From CAYYYA01 sp964517065 (GTDB lineage: Bacteria; Patescibacteriota; Patescibacteriia; UBA1558; 2-01-FULL-52-15): 13,414 bases of DNA. Position 1 is the first letter of the stretch. Every line of letters begins with the position of its first letter. Location of the stretch: positions 1 to 13,414 of the forward strand of contig CAZFBK010000020.1 of the NCBI GenBank assembly GCA_964517065.1, read 5' to 3'. The notes under the pieces were generated by a model. The model was not told where the DNA came from and searched no databases. It saw only the letters and a program-made list of their open reading frames with translations. Position numbers and translations under genes: made by a program. This document shows positions 8,277 to 13,414 of this stretch, piece after piece.

Positions 8277-8305
8277 ATTGTAGGGCTGGATTGACTTTCT
8301 GTCAA
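8277..8305 (-). promoter_or_regulatory. Strong sigma70-type promoter for the TPR/Wzy_C operon
   Basis: On the minus strand a perfect TTGACA (8305-8300) is followed by 17 bases and TACAAT (8282-8277, five of six). The expected start is near 8270-8267, giving an almost leaderless transcript beginning at the ATG at 8267. AT-rich sequence at about 8340-8372 lies further upstream. Confidence 0.75.
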
Positions 8306-8307
8306 TC
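8289..8307. promoter_or_regulatory. Operator-like dyad over the -35 box
   Basis: A perfect dyad, GATTGAC-N5-GTCAATC, has arms 8289-8295 and 8301-8307. It covers the whole -35 hexamer (8300-8305) of the operon promoter. A dimeric repressor bound here would block RNA polymerase. No regulator gene is visible in the window. The rest of 8308-8447 shows only AT-rich sequence with no hairpin terminator. Confidence 0.45.
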
Positions 8308-8447
8308 TGCGAGCCACATGTTAATTCAAAGAGAGAAAAGCAAAATTATAATTTAAAATTCAAAAATTTACATCCTCAACCACACTACAGCCCACTTGGT
8401 TTTTTGTAACCTTAAATATTAGTGATTTTATATTGTTTATAATTTGA

Positions 8448-10127
8448 TTATTGATTATTGAAATTTATTTTTGTTATTTCAAATCGCTCTACCCCGTCCT
8501 CTGTAGCAATGCTACTCTGAGCGATCTGCATCCTTGGATCACTAACAGGAATTTGAACTGTCGCCTCGTCCGTTTGAGTTGGGTCATACAACGTATCCGT
8601 GCCTTTTATTACATAGATAGTTTTGAAGCCCATGTCCTGCCAATACTCTATCTTACCGCCACTTTCCTCGACAAAGTTGGTATCCGGGATAACAGGCCAA
8701 CCTTCATAAACTAGCCTCCTGTGCAAATACCACAGAGCTGCGGCCTGATCCAAACGATGATCATAGACGATCAAGACTGGTGTCGGAGAGCTGTGACCAG
8801 CTAAGGCTTGTTGACGTAACGATTCTAACCAGCTATATCGTGTCGGGAAGGTTAAACTCGGTTTCTTATCAGCTAACTCCTGATTCAGATAACCCTCCAA
8901 CTGATTATAGCCCCACGCTAAGCTATTCACCCGCAGAGATGAAGTGACCCAAGGTGAAGTAATAAGCGGCCGAGTAAACCAAAAGGAATTCAACGTGATT
9001 CCAGCCGAAACCAGTATAATCAGTGTCAACAGGAACCAAACTAATTTCCGTCGAAGCCACGGCTCAATTACGACTGCCAGAGCCAAAACCAACCATGGTA
9101 TCAGCATAGCCGTGAAGCGCTCGGTACCGCCGATAATAGTTAAAAGTATTAGTTGAAAGATTAAAGTTAGCGCAACGTATAGCTCTAGACTTTGTAACCT
9201 TGAACGCAGACATAGACTTCTTATGACCGTGATGATCAATAGTAATCCTGCGAGCGACATGATTACAGCTAGAAACATATTTTCTCCTGTGAAAAGATTA
9301 TGGCCCAACAACTGTAGTTTATCCACGACCGTGCCGAGGTCTTTGCCCTTATGTGTCTGCCAGATAGCAGGATGCTGGCCCAGGAGGTACGAGAATTGAA
9401 AATCGAGATGCCCGAAACGGAACTGCAGAATGAGATTGTAGATAATGACTGGTGAAAATAATGCTATGGCAATCACTAATGCCGTGACGAGCTTTTTCCA
9501 GCGCTTCATGAAATGTCTGATAATGAGCTGGTGACAAAATATAATCGGCAATAAAATAAATCCAGTGAATTTAGTCAACCAAAGAAAACCCAAGCTGATT
9601 CCCCAACTCTTCGTCTTTCCTTGATCCAATGTCCAACGAAGATAGAAGTAAGAAATAAGGAGAAAGAAGAAAATAACTACAGATTCTTGCAAACCGATAC
9701 GCGAGATCCAAACGTGGTAAGTTGAAACGGCTAGAAGTAGTGAAGCAATCAACCCTACTCGCCTATTTTTCAAATTACCCATCAGATAGACAAGTGCGAC
9801 CGAACCAACGCCCGCAATGACAGCTGGCAGACGAACAATCCAAAGAGAAACTCCTCCCAACTTCAAAAAGATGAAATCAATCAGAAAGATCAATGGTGGA
9901 TGATCATGGAAGGATAACCAACTCCACCATGGTCGCGCGTCCAGCCACTGAATGGGGCTGGTCTGCGTCAGACCAACGTCATAGTCCAAATAACCTAAGC
10001 CACGAAAAGCATAAAAAACCTCGTCGGTAATAACGTCAGCTGCCCCGAGGCGCCAAAGCCTCAAAACAGTAGCCAATAATAGTATCCAGGTCAGTGGGTG
10101 GCGGATAATAGTGCGGATTTTTGACAT
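8448..10127 (-). CDS. GT39/PMT-ArnT-like membrane glycosyltransferase
   Basis: A 559-aa polytopic GT-C enzyme. The first span (about 12-26) is followed by an outer loop with the acidic pair Asp35-Glu36 (VITDEVFY) and then HDHPPL at 74-79, the hallmarks of the GT39/PMT_2 group. Further spans run to about residue 420, with LTKFTGF near 184-190. The last 130 or so residues form a soluble outer domain. Such enzymes move a sugar from a polyprenyl-phosphate donor to protein, lipid or glycan outside the membrane. The reading frame stays open upstream to 10235, but those 36 extra codons fall mostly in a palindromic repeat. The ATG at 10127 gives a normal N-terminus (MSKIRTIIRHPLTW) and sits six bases after a TATACT -10-like box, so this start was chosen. 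It lies between the surface-protein gene and the TPR/Wzy_C operon, all on the same strand, but is likely a separate transcript. Confidence 0.88.
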   Translation of the reverse strand: MSKIRTIIRHPLTWILLLATVLRLWRLGAADVITDEVFYAFRGLGYLDYDVGLTQTSPIQWLDARPWWSWLSFHDHPPLIFLIDFIFLKLGGVSLWIVRLPAVIAGVGSVALVYLMGNLKNRRVGLIASLLLAVSTYHVWISRIGLQESVVIFFFLLISYFYLRWTLDQGKTKSWGISLGFLWLTKFTGFILLPIIFCHQLIIRHFMKRWKKLVTALVIAIALFSPVIIYNLILQFRFGHLDFQFSYLLGQHPAIWQTHKGKDLGTVVDKLQLLGHNLFTGENMFLAVIMSLAGLLLIITVIRSLCLRSRLQSLELYVALTLIFQLILLTIIGGTERFTAMLIPWLVLALAVVIEPWLRRKLVWFLLTLIILVSAGITLNSFWFTRPLITSPWVTSSLRVNSLAWGYNQLEGYLNQELADKKPSLTFPTRYSWLESLRQQALAGHSSPTPVLIVYDHRLDQAAALWYLHRRLVYEGWPVIPDTNFVEESGGKIEYWQDMGFKTIYVIKGTDTLYDPTQTDEATVQIPVSDPRMQIAQSSIATEDGVERFEITKINFNNQ

Positions 10128-10133
10128 GTGTAT

Positions 10134-10139
10134 AGTATA
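10134..10139 (-). promoter_or_regulatory. Candidate -10 box for the GT39 gene
   Basis: TATACT on the minus strand lies six bases before the ATG at 10127, so transcription would start at the start codon itself. The matching -35 position (about 10157-10162, TCGCAA) falls inside the palindromic repeat and is poor. The promoter is therefore plausible but unproven. Confidence 0.4.
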
Positions 10140-10151
10140 GCAATCAAGCAT

Positions 10152-10240
10152 TGTCATTGCGAGACCTGTACTCAGGTCGAAGCAATCTGTCCTTATAATG
10201 ACGGATTGCTTCGCCTTGTTGAGCGAGGCTCGCAATGACA
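10152..10240. repeat. MITE-like palindromic repeat (GTCATTGCGAG family)
   Basis: An 89-base element with 12-base perfect terminal inverted repeats, TGTCATTGCGAG (10152-10163) and CTCGCAATGACA (10229-10240). Inside lies a second pair, CGAAGCAATCTGTC (10178-10191) and GACGGATTGCTTCG (10200-10213), with one mismatch that is G-U in RNA, around an eight-base loop. Between outer and inner arms sit two small side hairpins, ACCTG-TACT-CAGGT (10164-10177) and CCT...AGG (10214-10228), giving a cloverleaf-like fold. GTCATTGCGAG/CTCGCAATGAC repeats are familiar as dispersed palindromes in many bacterial genomes, including candidate phyla. It encodes nothing and was presumably moved in trans. Confidence 0.8.
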
Positions 10241-10249
10241 GCCCAACAG

Positions 10250-10275
10250 AAAAAGCCTCCCGAAGGAGGCTTTTT
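10250..10275 (-). terminator. Intrinsic terminator after the surface-protein gene
   Basis: A perfect 11-base-pair stem, AAAAAGCCTCC (10250-10260) with GGAGGCTTTTT (10265-10275). As minus-strand RNA the loop is UUCG closed by C-G, an unusually stable tetraloop, and the 3' arm ends in five Us. It lies 48 bases past the stop of the surface-protein gene. The A/T arms would also let it work on plus-strand transcripts. Confidence 0.92.
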
Positions 10276-10283
10276 CCTATCCT

Positions 10284-10303
10284 TCTAACCCCGAGAGGTT
10301 AGA
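10284..10303 (-). other. Small hairpin between surface-protein stop and terminator
   Basis: TCTAACC (10284-10290) pairs with GGTTAGA (10297-10303) around a six-base loop. It sits in the 3' untranslated region just before the terminator. It may protect the message from 3' exonucleases or be a remnant of a repeat; the sequence does not decide. Confidence 0.4.
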
Positions 10304-10322
10304 GCAAGACCCTGATGATCAA

Positions 10323-13300
10323 CTAGTCAGTAAGTGTTTGAGACGTACTAGAAGTTGAGTCAAGACCTGGGACACGGAAACCATTCCACCAACCAGTGTT
10401 GTTGGTAGCAGTGGTTGTGCTGTACAGAATGAAATTCAAATCTGACCAGACAAAGTCACAAGTGTCAGCCGCAACACAGACACCACCGGTGCCAGTGCCA
10501 CCACCTGCAGGACCAGCACTGAGCGCTGAAGTACCAGCGTATGCAGCATCGCCAGCCATTACGACTGAGATAGTTTCATTGCCTGCAGTACCATCATGAC
10601 CCGAAACTGTACCACGTAAGGTGTAGTAACGGGTTGTACCGGCAGATAAGATTCTGTGTTCACCGACATGTGCATCGCTATCATTATTGACGTCGAAGTA
10701 GACATGAATAGTGACAGGACCAGCATTCGGGTTGGTAACAACATCAATGTCGCCACCAGTGGCAATAATGTCACCGAGTGAGCTAGCTGAGGTTGATTCA
10801 TACAGAGAGTAACCTGTAGGACTCAAAATCGCTGTAGAAGTAGAGATACCAAATGTTGTTCGGTAGAGACCAACTGGACCGCCATCGCCAGCAGCTACAG
10901 AGAACTTGTAGAGGTTCATTGTACCGGTAACGATCGCTGCATCACCAGTAAAGTCTATCTTAGTAACTGTCGGCATACTCTTGAAGATAACAGCATCGTT
11001 AAATGCAGTACCTAAGCCACTTACGGTTACAGCAGATGAACCAGTAGATGTACCGTCAACGTCGAGGTTAGTCAAGCTGACAGATACGCCTTCACCAGAA
11101 GCGGCAGCAGCTGGAGTAGCAACAGAAGCGAAGGTTGCTTTCACAACATAGGTCTTCTCTTCGTTGACAGCCAGTGTCATGCCAGTTGGGGTGATTGTAG
11201 CGTTAGCGCCGTTGATAGCTACTTCACCTAACTTGGTATTACCATCGTATAACGATAACACAGAGAGGTCTTCATAGTTACCAGTAGAAATATCGTTGGA
11301 AGCACCAGCGATGGTGAGACCAACGTAGTTGAAGGTCATACCTTCATACTGTGATTGAACAGTGAAGCGACCGATTTCAACAGTACCGCCAGCTTGATAG
11401 TTGGAAGCTTTTGGATCGGTTGAAATAGCTACATTCAAAGTACCACCAGTAGTAAGAGCCATAGATTGACCATCACCAGTAGTGATAGCAGGAGTGATAG
11501 ATTGTGATTCGCTATCAATGGCGGTCACAGAAGTATTAGTGTTGCTATACATACCAACACTAAAACCAGCCGTTGTAATCACGCCAGTACCAATATCAGC
11601 CTTCAGGGTGACAGTCTTCGAACCACCCGCAGGGATGATCAAAGCGTTGTCTGCTAAAGTCAAAGTAGTGGTAGCGGCAGATGCAGCGGTGCTACAGGTA
11701 GCACCTCCGCAAGAGGTACTTTCTGAGTTGATACCAATCTGAGTAGCACCGTCCCAAAGAGTCCAACCAGATAGAACGTTAGGATAGGCTGCTCCAGTAC
11801 CTAAGAATCGAGGTTTAATAGAAGTTACTTCGATAGCCGTACCGGAGTTAGCAGCACTCATGATGAAGGTAGCTACAGTGAAGTCCTGAGCGCCACCTAC
11901 AACGGTTTGAGCCGCTGGAGTAGCACCTACAGAGACAGCCAAAGTAGCAGCCTTGACAGTCATAGTTGAAGACTGGACATTAGTACCAGGCATCAACTCA
12001 GTAATAGCAGCATAGGTCTTAGCAGTTACATCACCCTTTGCGGTGATAGCGCCAGACTCTACGCCGACCTGGATAGTGTCATTAGCAGTGAAGTCAGAGC
12101 TCAAGTCAGCTTTGACCGTGTAGATAGATTCACCTACTGGTACGCTGAAAGAGTCTGTAGTAGTTGCAGTACCACTATGACCAGTGGTAGCACTCTTGTC
12201 ATTCCAAGTAAGGTCTTTTGGACCAGTTACGACATTACCATTAGGGCCATAGACAGTAACATTAGTAATGTCAGTGACTGAAGTTCCTGCAGTTGTTGTA
12301 GTTATTGTGAAATTCCAACCAATATTTGTGATATTAGCAGCTTCACCTTTTGCTACGAACTTAAACTTACCAACAGTTACCTGGGATAAACCTTCAGAAA
12401 TGTTGGACGGGTTTACTGCGACAGATTCTACACGCAAATTTCCATTACCAACCATAGTATTAGCAGCATTTAAGTATGGGCTTGAGCTGCTAGGATAGGT
12501 AGGCAAGACATTGTAGCCAAAGGTGTTGCCCATGACTACGAGGTCAGCTGCTTGGTCGATATCAATAGAGATATCGCGATTAGAACCGCTGTCAATATCT
12601 AGACGAACATCGAAGGTAACGTTTTTACCTTTACCGAGTACGTAGTTGATATTACTGAAAGTCATCTTCTTACCAGTGACAGTAGCCATAGTGCCTACAG
12701 TAGCGTTGGTAGTAGCATTTACTAACTTAACGTTCTTGAAATCAGAAGCAGAAGTTGAGCCATTGTTGGTCAACGTTACGCCTTTGATAGTCAAGTCTTC
12801 CTGTCCACCAGCCACAACCTTAAAGGAAGTTACAATATAGTTAGTAGTGCCGACTTCTTTAGTAGCAGCGGTAGGCCCTGGGGTGGTCACAGCAGCAGTA
12901 CCAATAAGAATAGTACCGTTAGTTGTCTGGTAGTTACCCATGATTGGTAAAGAACCAGTCAGAGTAGCTCCACCCTTCAAAATAACAGACTCTAAGGCTA
13001 ATACTGGTACTTCTCCTGCATAAGGATAAAGACCACTATAATTAATACCACTAGCTGTGTAATTAGCAGCCATATTACCGGCGATAATGACGCCTACGGT
13101 GCTATTAGCTGGAATGACCCAGTCATCATTGAAAGTTGCAGTATGAGTAGAACTAATGGACTTGCTAGCACTGTTCAAAGGCTGACCATCAGAAGCTCGG
13201 AGTAAATCTATGTCAGCGAATGCAGCATCTGAAGCTAAGCCAGCGCGTTTAATCACAGCCTGATCAACAGTCACGTCTACAGTACCTGTATTGGTGAAAT

Positions 13301-13414
13301 TGATTTTGGTAAATGGGTAACGAGCAGCAGAGCCTACCACCAAGCCAGAAGCTGGGGTATCAGAAGCTAGTGAAACCATAACAGAACCACCGAGCTGAGG
13401 AACATTAGCAGAAG
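10323..13414 (-). CDS. Large secreted S-layer-like repeat protein, C-terminal part (5' end outside the window)
   Basis: The frame is open to the right edge, so the Met at 13379 is only an internal residue; about 1030 residues are visible and no signal peptide is seen. Numbered from that Met, the protein is a string of about six related beta-rich domains starting near 1, 179, 315, 476, 643 and 800. Each opens with a V/L-rich strand, a short proline or glycine turn and a GxFxxxA-type strand (for example VTVGKFKFVAKGE, VEIGRFTVQSQYEG). Composition is Thr/Ala/Ser/Gly/Val-rich. The only cysteines form two close pairs, CX4C (557/562) and CX5C (968/974), likely disulfides. A Gly-rich linker (about 945-965) leads to a distinct C-terminal end with FVWSD near 976-980, WWNGF and VPGL. 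Similar proteins are common in Parcubacteria-like genomes as probable cell-surface or S-layer components. It has its own terminator. Acceptor for the nearby glycosylation enzymes is only an inference. Confidence 0.82.
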   Translation of the reverse strand, partial: SANVPQLGGSVMVSLASDTPASGLVVGSAARYPFTKINFTNTGTVDVTVDQAVIKRAGLASDAAFADIDLLRASDGQPLNSASKSISSTHTATFNDDWVIPANSTVGVIIAGNMAANYTASGINYSGLYPYAGEVPVLALESVILKGGATLTGSLPIMGNYQTTNGTILIGTAAVTTPGPTAATKEVGTTNYIVTSFKVVAGGQEDLTIKGVTLTNNGSTSASDFKNVKLVNATTNATVGTMATVTGKKMTFSNINYVLGKGKNVTFDVRLDIDSGSNRDISIDIDQAADLVVMGNTFGYNVLPTYPSSSSPYLNAANTMVGNGNLRVESVAVNPSNISEGLSQVTVGKFKFVAKGEAANITNIGWNFTITTTTAGTSVTDITNVTVYGPNGNVVTGPKDLTWNDKSATTGHSGTATTTDSFSVPVGESIYTVKADLSSDFTANDTIQVGVESGAITAKGDVTAKTYAAITELMPGTNVQSSTMTVKAATLAVSVGATPAAQTVVGGAQDFTVATFIMSAANSGTAIEVTSIKPRFLGTGAAYPNVLSGWTLWDGATQIGINSESTSCGGATCSTAASAATTTLTLADNALIIPAGGSKTVTLKADIGTGVITTAGFSVGMYSNTNTSVTAIDSESQSITPAITTGDGQSMALTTGGTLNVAISTDPKASNYQAGGTVEIGRFTVQSQYEGMTFNYVGLTIAGASNDISTGNYEDLSVLSLYDGNTKLGEVAINGANATITPTGMTLAVNEEKTYVVKATFASVATPAAAASGEGVSVSLTNLDVDGTSTGSSAVTVSGLGTAFNDAVIFKSMPTVTKIDFTGDAAIVTGTMNLYKFSVAAGDGGPVGLYRTTFGISTSTAILSPTGYSLYESTSASSLGDIIATGGDIDVVTNPNAGPVTIHVYFDVNNDSDAHVGEHRILSAGTTRYYTLRGTVSGHDGTAGNETISVVMAGDAAYAGTSALSAGPAGGGTGTGGVCVAADTCDFVWSDLNFILYSTTTATNNTGWWNGFRVPGLDSTSSTSQTLTD

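Noticed and set aside
8378..8410. Terminator-like AACCA/TGGTT followed by Ts on the plus strand
   Set aside because: The stem is only about five base pairs with a 14-base loop, and no plus-strand gene precedes it.
10128..10235. N-terminal 36-codon extension of the GT39 gene
   Set aside because: These codons translate the palindromic repeat and its flank. The peptide is not family-like, and the ATG at 10127 gives a normal first membrane span.
10152..10240. tRNA or CRISPR repeat because of the cloverleaf-like fold
   Set aside because: No anticodon arm, T-loop consensus or CCA-compatible acceptor stem, and no repeated spacers. Terminal inverted repeats match a mobile palindrome instead.
10396..12840. 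Several plus-strand open frames opposite the surface-protein gene
   Set aside because: The opposite strand of a Thr/Ala/Val-rich gene lacks stops by composition. The peptides have no recognisable domain.

Overview
The window most likely comes from a Candidate Phyla Radiation (Patescibacteria, Parcubacteria-like) bacterium assembled from a metagenome. This is an inference. It rests on three things: a long, Thr/Ala/Gly/Val-rich, repeat-built surface protein of the type common in that group, O-antigen-ligase-like membrane proteins carrying C-terminal TPR repeats, and AT-rich spacers with almost no Shine-Dalgarno sequences. The standard genetic code is used: all visible stops are TAA or TAG, and no in-frame TGA is needed.

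Layout. Positions 1-1202 (minus strand) hold the first 23 codons of a family-4-like glycosyltransferase whose ATG overlaps the stop of the upstream D-alanine--D-alanine ligase gene (ddl). A 244-base divergent spacer (1203-1446) holds a good minus-strand promoter for ddl, two inverted-repeat structures and a possible structured leader for the plus-strand glycosyltransferase at 1447-2598. That gene runs tail-to-tail into, and overlaps by 12 bases, a minus-strand operon. Read in its own direction, this operon is a membrane-anchored TPR protein (8267-7548) followed by two paralogous Wzy_C/O-antigen-ligase-like proteins with TPR tails (7533-5035 and 5019-2587). It has a near-consensus promoter, TTGACA-N17-TACAAT, so close to the first ATG that the transcript should be leaderless or nearly so. 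Upstream lies a GT39/PMT-like membrane glycosyltransferase (10127-8448), whose 5' flank carries an 89-base palindromic MITE-like repeat. Next come a strong hairpin terminator with a UUCG loop and the 3' part of the large secreted surface protein (10323 to beyond 13414), which is open at the right edge.

How the genes may work together (inference). The cytoplasmic glycosyltransferases could build a lipid-linked glycan. The Wzy_C-TPR proteins could polymerise it or transfer it outside the membrane, with the TPR protein as a partner. The GT39 enzyme could add sugars from polyprenyl-phosphate donors. The adjacent Ser/Thr-rich surface protein is an obvious candidate acceptor. Ddl supplies D-Ala-D-Ala for peptidoglycan. 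No CRISPR array, tRNA, rRNA, transposase gene or phage gene was seen.
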